Part shown: positions 6,680 through 13,930 of the stretch, in pieces | How positions within the stretch are numbered: the first letter of the stretch is position 1 | Layout of the letters: each line of letters starts with the position of its first letter | From: Syntrophobacterales bacterium | GTDB lineage: Bacteria > Desulfobacterota > Syntrophorhabdia > Syntrophorhabdales > WCHB1-27 | DNA: 13,930 bases | Direction: 5' to 3' | Assembly (NCBI GenBank): GCA_017881765.1 | Contig: JADGQN010000078.1 | Span: 1-13,930, forward strand | Position numbers and translations under genes: made by a program | Notes under the pieces: model-generated | The model's input: only the letters and a program-made list of their open reading frames with translations | What the model was told of the DNA's origin: nothing | The model's database searches: none

Positions 6680-8765
6680 CCTCTGCTGTTCCCTTGGTTT
6701 CCTTGACGGCTGCCTTTCTTGAGAGCCTGATCCGTCCGTTCGATTCAACGTCGAGTACTTTCACGAGGATCTCGTCCCCTTCCTTAACGACGTCGCTCAC
6801 CTTCTTTATATACGTGTCGGAAAGCTGGCTCACGTGCACGAGGCCATCTACCCCGGGGAGAATTTCGACTATGGCGCCAAAGTCGACAACCTTCTTGACC
6901 TTGCCCATGTAGAGGGCTCCTATTTCGGCCTCTTTGGTAATCTTCTTAACGATCTCGATTGCGGCGTTGGCTGCTTCCGCATCCTGGGAAACGATCCTGA
7001 CAAGGCCTGAATCTTCGATGTCTATCTTCACGCCTGTCTGCTCGACGATGCTCTTTATGACTTTGCCGCCCGGGCCGATTACCTCACGTATCTTCTCCGG
7101 CTTGATCATTATGGTGTATATGCGTGGTGCATAGGGAGAGAGATCCTCTCGCGGGCCGGGGAGTGCTTCGGCCATGATGTCGAGGATCCTCCCGATACCT
7201 GTCTGGGCCTGATGGACGGCTTTGCGCATGATCTCTTTGGTGATGCCTTTGGTCTTGATATCCATCTGCACAGCCGTTACGCCTTCCCGCGTGCCTGTTA
7301 TCTTGAAATCCATGTCGCCCATCGCATCCTCGTCCCCGAGGATATCTGAAAGCACGATGTCCTTCCCGTCCTGGATGAGAAGGCCCATGGCGATACCTGC
7401 AACACGTTCCTTTATCGGTACGCCTGCATCCATGAGCGACAGGCAACCGCTGCAAACAGACGCCATTGAAGAGGAGCCATTCGACTCGAGGATCTCCGAG
7501 ACTATCCGTATCGTATAAGGGAAATCTTCTTTCGAAGGCAGGATCGGCGCGAGAGCCCGCTCCGCGAGGTTACCGTGGCCTATCTCCCGTCTCGACTTTG
7601 CCCTGAGGAAGCTTACCTCCCCAACGCTGTAAGGCGGAAAATTGTAATGGAGCATGAATGATTTGTAGCTTACTCCCTCGAGCAGAGATTCTATTTTCTG
7701 CTCATCTTCCGCGGTCCCGAAGGTTGTCACTGCGAGCGCCTGGGTCTCGCCTCTCGTAAAAAGACTGGAGCCATGCGTTCTCGGAAGGATGCCGACCTGG
7801 CAAGTGATTTTTCGGATCTCGTCAGCGCTCCTGCCGTCTATCCTCTTGCCCGTCGCAAACAGGGACTCCCGCATCATCTCTTTTTTTATCTCTTCGAACG
7901 ACCTCGTGACTGCGATGGGCTGTGCATCCGCATACTTTGCAGCCAGTTCGTTATAGATGGCCTGCAGCCTGTCTCCCCGCTCTCTCTTGTTCGGTATGGA
8001 AAATGCCTCGGTAAGGTCTTTCTCCGCAACGCTTCTTATCTCCGCCTTCAACTCCTGAGGCGCCCCGGCGGGCTTCACGGGCCACTTTTCCTTGCCTACC
8101 TTTGCCCTCAGCTGCTCCTGCAAGTCCAGGAGAGGAATCAGGCTTCGATGGGCCAGGTCAATAGCCTCGATCAGGTCTTCACCCTTGATGAACCGTGCCC
8201 CACCTTCGACCATCAGGATCGCTTCTCTCGTACCGGCGAGAATCATGTCGAGATCGCTTTCATTCATCTGCTGTAGTGATGGGTTTATGATGAACTCGCC
8301 GTTTACTCTTCCGATTTTAATCCCTGCCATCGGCCCGGCCCAAGGGATAGGGGAAATGACCATCGCGGCTGAAGCGCCGATCATGCCGAGCAAGGCGGGA
8401 TCGTTTTCCTGGTCCGCCGAGAGCACGGTTGCGATGACCTGCGTCTCGTTTCTCCAGCTCTTCGGGAAGAGCGGTCGCAAAGGCCTGTCTATCAAACGGG
8501 ACGTCAGTGTCTCTTTGTCCGAAGGCCTGGATTCTCTTTTGAAAAATCCGCCTGGAAATTTACCCGCCGCGTAAGTCATTTCCTGGTAGTTTACCGTCAA
8601 AGGTAGAAAATCCTTATCCGTCTCCCTTCTGTCCCCCACTGCAGTGACCAGCACAACGGTATCGCCGTACCTGACGAGCACACTCCCATCTGCCTGTTTT
8701 GCGACCAGACCGGATGAGATAGTCAGCGGTCTGCCAGCGTATTCTACTGTAATCGATTCTTCCAT
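6672..8765 (-). CDS. pnp: Polyribonucleotide nucleotidyltransferase (PNPase)
   Basis: PNPase is the trimeric phosphorolytic 3'-5' exoribonuclease of the RNA degradosome. The 697-residue protein has the full architecture: first RNase PH domain (about 12-143), helical linker domain, second RNase PH domain (about 305-535), KH domain (about 548-606, with GPGGKVI) and S1 domain (about 615-684, with GKVKKVVDFGA). The catalytic segment ILGDEDAMGDMDFK carries Asp480, Asp486 and Lys488, equivalent to E. coli Asp486, Asp492 and Lys494. The phosphate-binding NGSSSMAS (429-436) is intact. The adjacent VCSGCLSLMD departs from the usual VCGGSLALMD. The ATG at 8765 has GAGGAG 4 bases upstream, partly enclosed in a small hairpin. 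The gene follows rpsO by 23 bases, the classical rpsO-pnp pairing, and overlaps the M16 gene by 8 bases. Confidence 0.98.
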   Translation of the reverse strand: MEESITVEYAGRPLTISSGLVAKQADGSVLVRYGDTVVLVTAVGDRRETDKDFLPLTVNYQEMTYAAGKFPGGFFKRESRPSDKETLTSRLIDRPLRPLFPKSWRNETQVIATVLSADQENDPALLGMIGASAAMVISPIPWAGPMAGIKIGRVNGEFIINPSLQQMNESDLDMILAGTREAILMVEGGARFIKGEDLIEAIDLAHRSLIPLLDLQEQLRAKVGKEKWPVKPAGAPQELKAEIRSVAEKDLTEAFSIPNKRERGDRLQAIYNELAAKYADAQPIAVTRSFEEIKKEMMRESLFATGKRIDGRSADEIRKITCQVGILPRTHGSSLFTRGETQALAVTTFGTAEDEQKIESLLEGVSYKSFMLHYNFPPYSVGEVSFLRAKSRREIGHGNLAERALAPILPSKEDFPYTIRIVSEILESNGSSSMASVCSGCLSLMDAGVPIKERVAGIAMGLLIQDGKDIVLSDILGDEDAMGDMDFKITGTREGVTAVQMDIKTKGITKEIMRKAVHQAQTGIGRILDIMAEALPGPREDLSPYAPRIYTIMIKPEKIREVIGPGGKVIKSIVEQTGVKIDIEDSGLVRIVSQDAEAANAAIEIVKKITKEAEIGALYMGKVKKVVDFGAIVEILPGVDGLVHVSQLSDTYIKKVSDVVKEGDEILVKVLDVESNGRIRLSRKAAVKETKGTAEDV

Positions 8766-8785
8766 AATACTCCTCTCGTAGTATT
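8766..8785 (-). promoter_or_regulatory. Small hairpin enclosing the pnp ribosome binding site
   Basis: On the minus strand AATACT (8785-8780) and AGTATT (8771-8766) form a perfect 6-base-pair stem with the loop ACGAGAGG. The Shine-Dalgarno GAGAGGAG (8777-8770) occupies the loop and the base of the 3' arm, and the ATG of pnp follows immediately. The stem is AU-rich and would be weak, but its placement could modulate pnp translation. In E. coli pnp is autoregulated through a longer RNase III-cleaved leader hairpin, which is absent here. A regulatory role is inference. Confidence 0.4.
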
Positions 8786-8788
8786 TCT

Positions 8789-9058
8789 TTATTTTCTCAG
8801 GCCAAGTCTTTCGATAAGCTTGCGATACCGGTCAACATTTTTTTCTTTCAGGTAGTTGAGCAGCCTTCTTCTGGCGCCCACCAGCATGAGCAAGCCTCGC
8901 CTGGAGTTGTGGTCTTTATCATATTTTTTAAAGTGTTCGGTGAGTTGTTTTATCCTTTCCGTAATCAGGGCAACCTGCACTTCCGGTGAACCGGTGTCCT
9001 TTTCGTGCAGCTTGTAGCCCTCTATAACCGTTTTCTTATGCCCCGCGTCCAATGACAT
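8789..9058 (-). CDS. rpsO: 30S ribosomal protein S15
   Basis: S15 binds 16S rRNA early in 30S assembly and contacts 23S rRNA across the subunit interface. The product is 89 residues, the standard length, with the family core HEKDTGSPEVQVALIT, HNSRRGLLMLVGARRRLLNYL and the C-terminal YRKLIERLGLRK. Two ATGs lie six bases apart (9064 and 9058). AAGGAGG (9073-9067) ends 8 bases before the second and only 2 before the first, so the second is chosen, giving the usual start MSLDAGHKK. The truB TAA stop lies inside that ribosome binding site. The gene sits between truB and pnp with gaps of 13 and 23 bases and no terminator between, so rpsO and pnp are probably co-transcribed. Confidence 0.97.
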   Translation of the reverse strand: MSLDAGHKKTVIEGYKLHEKDTGSPEVQVALITERIKQLTEHFKKYDKDHNSRRGLLMLVGARRRLLNYLKEKNVDRYRKLIERLGLRK

Positions 9059-9066
9059 GCTCATCG

Positions 9067-9073
9067 CCTCCTT
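9067..9073 (-). promoter_or_regulatory. Strong ribosome binding site of rpsO
   Basis: AAGGAGG on the minus strand is the best Shine-Dalgarno match among the sites I inspected. Its 8-base spacing selects the ATG at 9058 over the one at 9064. Its first two bases belong to the TAA stop of truB, so ribosomes finishing truB terminate directly on it, which suits coupled, high expression of S15. Confidence 0.8.
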
Positions 9074-9959
9074 AGCCGTTAATTAGTCTTTTTATCCGGA
9101 TCGTCCTTGTCAATGCATCGACCTTTCCTATGCCGATCAGGGCTCCCTTTCCGGACATAAGCTTGGCAAACTCGCCGTTTTTTGCGTCCCTGGAGCCGTC
9201 CAGCAGGGGCACCGGCATGCCGTTCCTCAGGAACTTCTCCAGATTGTGATCAATCGTCACTTCCCTGAGACTTTTCAGGACATCTCGCAGAGATAGAGTA
9301 TATTTTACTACATCCTGCTCTGTTTTTAAAGCGTCAAGAGGGGTGCTCATCTCCAGGGTGAATTCGCCGTGGCGCGCCCGTTTGAGTGAATGGAGTGCGG
9401 CCCCGCAACCGAGCAGCGCGCCTAAATCGTGGGCTATCACCCGGATATACGTGCCCTTGCTACAGGTTATTTCAGCGTCAATGTACGGATGGACATACCC
9501 GATGAATCTGATATCGTGGACTTCCACTTCCTTGTAAGGCGTGTCCATGATGACGCCCTTTCTCACCCACTTGTAAAGGGGCTTGCCATCTATTTTCTTG
9601 GAAGAGTAGACAGGCACCTTCTGCTGTATCTTTCCCTTGAACGTGAGTAGGGTCTCCTGCACGGTCTTCGTATCAAATATCGGGGGATCGACCTCGGATG
9701 TCCGTGTGCCTTCCAGGTCGAAAGTGTCCGTGGTAATACCCAGGACAAAGCGCGCAACGTATGTTTTCTCGCCGTCCTCGAGGAATGGTATGAGCTTTAC
9801 TCCCTCATTCAGAGCCACGGGCAAAATCCCTGTCGCGTTCCGGTCAAGGGTGCCGATGTACCCGATTTTCTTAAACGGGTAGATGGTTTTGAGCCTCTTG
9901 ATGACGTGATAGGAGGCTATACCCGAGCTCTTGTCAATGACGAGGAATCCGTCCATCAT
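9072..9959 (-). CDS. truB: tRNA pseudouridine(55) synthase TruB
   Basis: TruB converts U55 of the tRNA T-loop to pseudouridine. The 295-residue protein has the N-terminal GFLVIDKSSGIASYHVI, the catalytic loop GYIGTLDRNATGILP with nucleophile Asp39, the mid-domain VPVYSSKKIDGKPLYKWVRKG, and CSKGTYIRVIAHDLG (about 167-181) followed by LKRARHGEF. A C-terminal PUA-like region of about 70 residues ends IRIKRLING. The catalytic loop is atypical: the common form is GHxGTLDPxATG, while here the His is Tyr34 and the Pro is Arg40. The usual PPxYSAxK is VPVYSSKK. The gene shares ATGA with the nrnA stop (4-base overlap). An ATG one codon later is an equally possible start. The operon position between nrnA and rpsO supports the assignment. 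Confidence 0.93.
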   Translation of the reverse strand: MMDGFLVIDKSSGIASYHVIKRLKTIYPFKKIGYIGTLDRNATGILPVALNEGVKLIPFLEDGEKTYVARFVLGITTDTFDLEGTRTSEVDPPIFDTKTVQETLLTFKGKIQQKVPVYSSKKIDGKPLYKWVRKGVIMDTPYKEVEVHDIRFIGYVHPYIDAEITCSKGTYIRVIAHDLGALLGCGAALHSLKRARHGEFTLEMSTPLDALKTEQDVVKYTLSLRDVLKSLREVTIDHNLEKFLRNGMPVPLLDGSRDAKNGEFAKLMSGKGALIGIGKVDALTRTIRIKRLING

Positions 9960-10900
9960 AGCGCTACGGCCTCAATAAGCATTTTCTTGACCTGGTCAGC
10001 GCTCCCCTCGATGGTGCAGCCTGCCGCATTCTTATGACCTCCGCCGCCGAATCGGCTTGCGACGGACGCCACATCAATATTTCCCTTCGATCTCATAGAT
10101 ATCTTGTACCGGCTCTCGCCGATCTGCCGGGCGACGATGGCTACCTCAACACCCCTCATTTCTTTCAGGAATTCGACAAACCCTTCGGCGTGCTCCCTCG
10201 ATCCTCCTGTTTGCCTGAACAGTTCATCCGTGATGTACATGATAGCGAGCCTGTTGTCGTGATACGTCTCAAGGGTCGCGAGTGCTCCGCAGAGCAGTAG
10301 AAACCGTTCCTTGGGATGGCTTTCGTATACTTTCTCCGCAACGTACGACGGGGTCACCCCGAAGTGCGTCATTTCTTCGCAGATAATGAATGCCTTCGAG
10401 TTTGTGCTGTTGTAACGAAAGGAGCCCGTGTCAGTCAGTATGGCAGTATAGATGTTCACGGCTATTTCGAAATCCATCGGGATATCGAAAGCCTTCAGGA
10501 TACCGTAAATAATTTCCGCGGTGGAAGAGGCGCGCTCATCGATGATGTTTAAGAACCCGAAGGCCTCGTTCGTGTCGTGATGGTCGATGTTAATGATCGG
10601 TCCTTTATCTTTGAGCTTTTCGTAACCATCGCCTATCCGGAAGAAGTCGCCGCAGTCGACCGCAAAAATGGCGTCGAACGGCTTTGCCGGTATCTCGTGC
10701 ACGAGGCTTTCCGGTCGAGGGAGGAACTCATATCGATAAGGCACCTTGTCTTTGAGATAGACGACGCTTTTCTTGCCGAGCGTCTTGAGGGCAAACGAGA
10801 GGGCGAATGCCGAGCCTATGGCGTCGCCATCCGGGTCGATATGCGAGGTGACCATGAACTCTTTTCCCTTTGCAACTATCTCTTTAATCCTCTGAAACAT
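9956..10900 (-). CDS. nrnA: Bifunctional oligoribonuclease/PAP phosphatase NrnA (DHH family)
   Basis: NrnA-type enzymes degrade short RNA oligonucleotides left by exoribonucleases and dephosphorylate 3'-phosphoadenosine 5'-phosphate. The 314-residue protein has all DHH/DHHA1 motifs: SHIDPDGDAIGS (19-30), VDCGD (81-85), DHH (106-108), LTDTGSF (155-161, with the metal-binding Asp157 intact) and GGGGHKNAAG (285-294). The start ATG lies within the end of rbfA (17-base overlap), preceded by AAGGTGG ending 3 bases upstream. The stop overlaps truB by 4 bases. A location between rbfA and truB is common in many bacteria. Its role would complement PNPase, encoded further down the operon, by finishing RNA decay. 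Substrate preference cannot be read from the sequence. Confidence 0.95.
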   Translation of the reverse strand: MFQRIKEIVAKGKEFMVTSHIDPDGDAIGSAFALSFALKTLGKKSVVYLKDKVPYRYEFLPRPESLVHEIPAKPFDAIFAVDCGDFFRIGDGYEKLKDKGPIINIDHHDTNEAFGFLNIIDERASSTAEIIYGILKAFDIPMDFEIAVNIYTAILTDTGSFRYNSTNSKAFIICEEMTHFGVTPSYVAEKVYESHPKERFLLLCGALATLETYHDNRLAIMYITDELFRQTGGSREHAEGFVEFLKEMRGVEVAIVARQIGESRYKISMRSKGNIDVASVASRFGGGGHKNAAGCTIEGSADQVKKMLIEAVAL

Positions 10901-11234
10901 TGCCCACCTTTTTCAGGATCTCGTCGATTCTGGCAGCCTTTTCCTGATCGGTGTCGTAGACGAACGTGATATCCGGCGTATACTTCATCCGCACCCTGTC
11001 ACCCACCAGATGCTTTACATAGTTTGTCGCACGCTTCAAAGCCTGTGCTGTTCGCTCCTTTTCCTCATCGGAACCGTACACGGAATAGTAGACCTTGGCG
11101 TATTTCAAGTCTTCGGTCATCTTTACGTCGATTATGGTAATAAAACCGAGACCAGGGTCCTTTATCTCCTGCTGTATGATCGTCGATATCTCTTCACGCA
11201 GGAAGTCCTGCACGCGCTGTCGTCTATATTTCAT
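10884..11234 (-). CDS. rbfA: Ribosome-binding factor A
   Basis: RbfA is a small KH-fold protein that binds the immature 30S subunit and assists 16S rRNA 5'-end processing and late assembly. The 116-residue product is of usual length. It shows the family N-terminus (RRQRVQDFLREEISTIIQ, then IKDPGLGFITIIDV) and the LKYAKVYYSV strand followed by a helix rich in Lys and Arg. The ATG is within the last codons of the preceding DUF503 gene (11-base overlap, ATGAAATATAG), with only a weak CGGAA nearby, so translation is probably coupled. The 3' end overlaps nrnA by 17 bases, the longest overlap in the window. Placement after infB is widespread in bacteria. Confidence 0.97.
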   Translation of the reverse strand: MKYRRQRVQDFLREEISTIIQQEIKDPGLGFITIIDVKMTEDLKYAKVYYSVYGSDEEKERTAQALKRATNYVKHLVGDRVRMKYTPDITFVYDTDQEKAARIDEILKKVGNVSED

Positions 11235-11523
11235 TTCCGATCATCACAATTTCAGTTCTCGTGTCGATCACTTTCCCGATGTACAACGATTCGATGAAGA
11301 TGTGGATATTCTCTATCATGCGTTCTACGATGTCTTTCCCGCTCCCTACTACCGAAAAGCCGATGGTTACCCGCTGCCAGAGGTTTGTCCGGTCGATCTC
11401 CATGACTGACACGTTGAACTTCTGTCTCGTCCGCTCCACTATCCTTTTTGTCGCCTGTCTCTTTTCTTTCAGGGAGTGGTTCTCAGGTAAGAATATTTCG
11501 ACGCTTGAAATACCGACGACCAT
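11224..11523 (-). CDS. ylxP: DUF503 family protein (YlxP-like)
   Basis: This small 99-residue protein of the DUF503 family typically lies between infB and rbfA, as ylxP does in Bacillus subtilis. Visible family features are the N-terminal strand MVVGISSVEIFLPENHSLKEKR, the segment FNVSVMEID, the LWQRVTIGFSVVG strand and a C-terminal helix. The pattern suggests a ferredoxin-like fold. Its biochemical role is not established; the location suggests a part in translation or ribosome maturation. It starts 9 bases after infB with no evident ribosome binding site and overlaps rbfA by 11 bases, so expression probably depends on coupling to infB. The family assignment is sure, the function unknown. 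Confidence 0.92.
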   Translation of the reverse strand: MVVGISSVEIFLPENHSLKEKRQATKRIVERTRQKFNVSVMEIDRTNLWQRVTIGFSVVGSGKDIVERMIENIHIFIESLYIGKVIDTRTEIVMIGNEI

Positions 11524-11532
11524 GCGTATGAG

Positions 11533-13930
11533 TTAGCCATCGAGAGTCTGTTTTTGTTCTTCTTCAACAAAGAATTCGATGACATCCCCTTCCCGTATAT
11601 CGTTAAAGCCCTCCAAGGCCAAGCCGCACTCATAGCCTGCCTGGACCTCCTTGGCATCGTCCTTGAACCGTTTCAGGGATGAAAGCTTGCCCGAAAAGAG
11701 CACGTTCCCGTTCCTTCTCACCTTGGCCAGAGCGCTCCTTATCACCTTGCCCTCAGTGACGTATGAGCCGGCGATGCTGCCTAAACGGGAAACCGTGAAT
11801 ATCTTCCTCACTTCTGCCTTGCCAATGCTTACCTCCACGATCTTTGGCGCCAGCATGCCCTCCATGGCCTTGCGTACCTCGTCGATCATATCGTAAATCA
11901 CCGAATAGGTGCGTATCTGGACGCGTTCCTGATCTGCGAGGACCTGTGTTTTAGACATCGGTTTTACGTTGAAACCGATAATAATAGCGCCGGACGCCAT
12001 TGCAAGGTTGACATCGGTTTCGGTGATAGCCCCGACACCGCTATGGATAATCTGGATCTGTATGCTAGCCGTGGAGAGCCTTGTTAACGCATCCTGAATG
12101 GCATCAAGGGTGCCCCTGGCGTCGCCTTTCAGGACCACATTCAGCGTGAGCTTCTCCGTTTCTGCCATCTTGGCGTACAGGTCTTCAAGCGTCACTTTCG
12201 GACCTGCCATGTGCTCTTTCTCTCGAATCTTCTCCTGCCGGAACTGGGAGAGTTCCCGCGCATAGCTCTCTTCGGTCGTTGCAATAAAGGGATCTCCTGC
12301 TTGGGGCACGTCCGAGAAACCGACTACCAGTACCGGGGTAGCCGGAGGTGCTTTCTGTATTCTTTTCCCTTTGTCATCGACGAGCGCTTTTACGCGACCA
12401 AAGATCGTGCCGGCTACAAAAGGATCATGCACACTGAGGGTGCCTTCCTTGATAATCACGGTGCCAACGGGCCCATGTCCTTTATCGAGACCTGACTCAA
12501 TGATAATACCCTTTGCCAGCTTGTCCGGATTGGCTTTCAGTTCCAGCATCTCTGCCTGAAGCAGGATCAACTCCAGAAGTCCTTCGATCCCTGTCTTCTT
12601 CTTGGCCGAGATCTTTGCCATGAGCGTAGTTCCGCCCCACTCTTCGGGGATCAGATTATACTCCGCCAATTCCTTCATCACTTTGTCGGGGTTTGCGTTT
12701 GGCTTGTCTATCTTATTTACGGCAACGATGATGGGAACGTTGGCCGCCTTTGCGTGATTGATCGCCTCTATGGTCTGTGGCATTACGCCGTCGTCGGCAG
12801 CCACCACCAGGACGACGATGTCGGTCACGAGTGCGCCACGGGCACGCATTGCAGTGAACGCCTCATGGCCGGGCGTATCGAGAAACGCAATCTCCTTGCC
12901 ATTCACTCTGGCCAGGTATGCGCCGATGTGCTGGGTTATGCCGCCGGCTTCCCGTTCCGCCACATTGGTATTCCTGATGGTATCCAAAAGAAGGGTCTTT
13001 CCATGATCGACGTGACCCATGATGGTGACAACCGGGGGTCGAGGTTTTAGGTTCTCTTGCTCCTCAGACTCTGTCGCCTCTGTCTGCCTGGCCTGGAACT
13101 CCTCTTCCATGGAGAATACCCTTTCCACCTCAAAGCCAAGGTCTGTTGCCACGATGGATGCTGTCTCGTAATCAATCGATTGATTGATGTTCGACATGGT
13201 GCCGAGGGAGAGCAACTTTTTTATGATGTCCTGTGCCTTGACGCTCAAGCGTTTTGCCAGCTCCCCGACCTGAATCTTATCGGAGATCTTGACCGCCTTT
13301 CTGACAAGCCTCAGTTCGGACCTTGTATCGTCTTCAGTCCTTGCCTCAGCTCTTCCTCCCCTGCCCTTCCTGAAGGGGAGTGCTTTGCCCCGCCGTCTGA
13401 AGGCGTAGAGGTCTTCTTCGCGTATGACGACTTTTCGCTTGAGGAGCCCCTTTTTCTTGGCGGTGGTTGCTTCGAGCTCCTCTTCCTCGATTTTCTTGAG
13501 GAGCCGCTCCGCTTTCTTGCGATTCTTCTCTTCCTCGGGTTCTTCCTCTACCAGCTTGAATTCTTTCTCCAGGTCCTGTTTGTAAACCTCTTCCAGGGCC
13601 CGGGTAATCTCCTGCTTTTTCTCCTCGCCGATCGTTTCTATCTCGGGTTTGGCCTGGTCTTCTTTTGCAACCTCTTCCGCGGCGCTTGCGGGTTCTACCG
13701 CCGCCTCAGGCGCGAGTTTCTCTTCCGCTTTGTGAGCCAGCGCTGCTTCCGCCTCTGCGGCGGGAGGAGCCCCTGTTTCCACTTCAGTCGTTGCGGGCTG
13801 GCCGGCAGCAGCTTCCGCCGCCTTCTTGGATGGTACTTTTCGCTTTGTTACGGGCTGACCAGCCGCGGCCTCTTCGGCAGGCTTTATCTCTTCTATCTTT
13901 TCTACGACCGGTTCCGGAGGAGGAGGCGGT
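11533..13930 (-). CDS. infB: Translation initiation factor IF-2, 5' end cut by window edge
   Basis: IF-2 is the GTPase that delivers initiator tRNA to the 30S subunit and promotes subunit joining. About 799 codons are visible; the frame stays open to the right edge, so the true start and first N-terminal domain lie outside. The visible N-terminal part (13930 to about 13300) is a charged Ala/Pro/Glu/Lys-rich linker. An IF2_N-type helical domain follows (IQVGELAKRLSVKAQDIIKKL, about 13272-13210). The G domain has GHVDHGKT (13017-12994), DTPGHEAF (12879-12856), NKID (12717-12706) and SAKKKTG. The C-terminal half carries the IF2 domain III and C2 domains, with LGSIAGSYV and AGYECGL. The stop TAA is 9 bases before the DUF503 gene. 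A GTG at 13782 is in frame but has no ribosome binding site and is internal. Confidence 0.98.
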   Translation of the reverse strand, partial: PPPPPEPVVEKIEEIKPAEEAAAGQPVTKRKVPSKKAAEAAAGQPATTEVETGAPPAAEAEAALAHKAEEKLAPEAAVEPASAAEEVAKEDQAKPEIETIGEEKKQEITRALEEVYKQDLEKEFKLVEEEPEEEKNRKKAERLLKKIEEEELEATTAKKKGLLKRKVVIREEDLYAFRRRGKALPFRKGRGGRAEARTEDDTRSELRLVRKAVKISDKIQVGELAKRLSVKAQDIIKKLLSLGTMSNINQSIDYETASIVATDLGFEVERVFSMEEEFQARQTEATESEEQENLKPRPPVVTIMGHVDHGKTLLLDTIRNTNVAEREAGGITQHIGAYLARVNGKEIAFLDTPGHEAFTAMRARGALVTDIVVLVVAADDGVMPQTIEAINHAKAANVPIIVAVNKIDKPNANPDKVMKELAEYNLIPEEWGGTTLMAKISAKKKTGIEGLLELILLQAEMLELKANPDKLAKGIIIESGLDKGHGPVGTVIIKEGTLSVHDPFVAGTIFGRVKALVDDKGKRIQKAPPATPVLVVGFSDVPQAGDPFIATTEESYARELSQFRQEKIREKEHMAGPKVTLEDLYAKMAETEKLTLNVVLKGDARGTLDAIQDALTRLSTASIQIQIIHSGVGAITETDVNLAMASGAIIIGFNVKPMSKTQVLADQERVQIRTYSVIYDMIDEVRKAMEGMLAPKIVEVSIGKAEVRKIFTVSRLGSIAGSYVTEGKVIRSALAKVRRNGNVLFSGKLSSLKRFKDDAKEVQAGYECGLALEGFNDIREGDVIEFFVEEEQKQTLDG

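Noticed and set aside
6143..6706. 187-codon plus-strand open frame
   Set aside because: It is antisense to the M16 peptidase gene, which has full family motifs. The predicted product is unlike any family and there is no ribosome binding site.
6680..6748. 23-codon N-terminal extension of the M16 peptidase
   Set aside because: The extension overlaps conserved 3' coding of pnp, is polar and low complexity, and the internal Met gives the exact family N-terminus MYRKTVLDNG.
13780..13782. GTG as the start of infB
   Set aside because: The frame remains open to the window edge with a typical IF-2 linker, and no ribosome binding site precedes the GTG. The real start is outside the window.

Overview
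All supported genes in this window lie on the minus strand, so the transcript reads from the right edge to the left edge. The gene set is conserved housekeeping. The order infB, DUF503/ylxP, rbfA, nrnA, truB, rpsO, pnp, M16 peptidase, dut, together with a fused DHH-CBS-poly(A)-polymerase-type tRNA nucleotidyltransferase, suggests a Gram-negative anaerobe of the Deltaproteobacteria/Desulfobacterota type. Syntrophobacter- or Syntrophorhabdus-like lineages fit, and a Nitrospirota relative is possible. This placement is inferred from gene content and is not proven.

Block 1 (13930 to 4989) is a tight translation/RNA-metabolism operon. It begins inside infB (5' end beyond the window) and runs through ylxP, rbfA, nrnA, truB, rpsO, pnp, an M16 zinc protease and dut. 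Gaps are at most 23 bases and several genes overlap by 4 to 17 bases, so translational coupling is likely. The block joins initiation (IF-2), 30S maturation (RbfA, S15), tRNA pseudouridylation (TruB) and RNA/nucleotide turnover (PNPase, NrnA, dUTPase).

Block 2 (4988 to 3892) holds xerD, a chromosome-dimer-type tyrosine recombinase, between the only two sizeable intergenic gaps (109 and 124 bases). Each gap is largely filled by an imperfect inverted repeat built from short periodic units, about 7 bases in one and 8 in the other. A strong GC hairpin also sits over the xerD stop codon. This is the least explained part of the window.

Block 3 (3891 to 1) carries the DHH-CBS-nucleotidyltransferase, scpA (overlapping it by 4 bases; no scpB follows directly) and the first part of sppA, which runs off the left edge.

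I found no RNA genes, CRISPR array, insertion sequence or phage genes, and no convincing promoter or U-tract terminator. No gene-free stretch exceeds 125 bases. I did not find a novel multi-gene system. The main candidates for a second look are the paired repeats around xerD, a hairpin over the pnp ribosome binding site, and unusual active-site residues in TruB and in the DHH domain of the nucleotidyltransferase.
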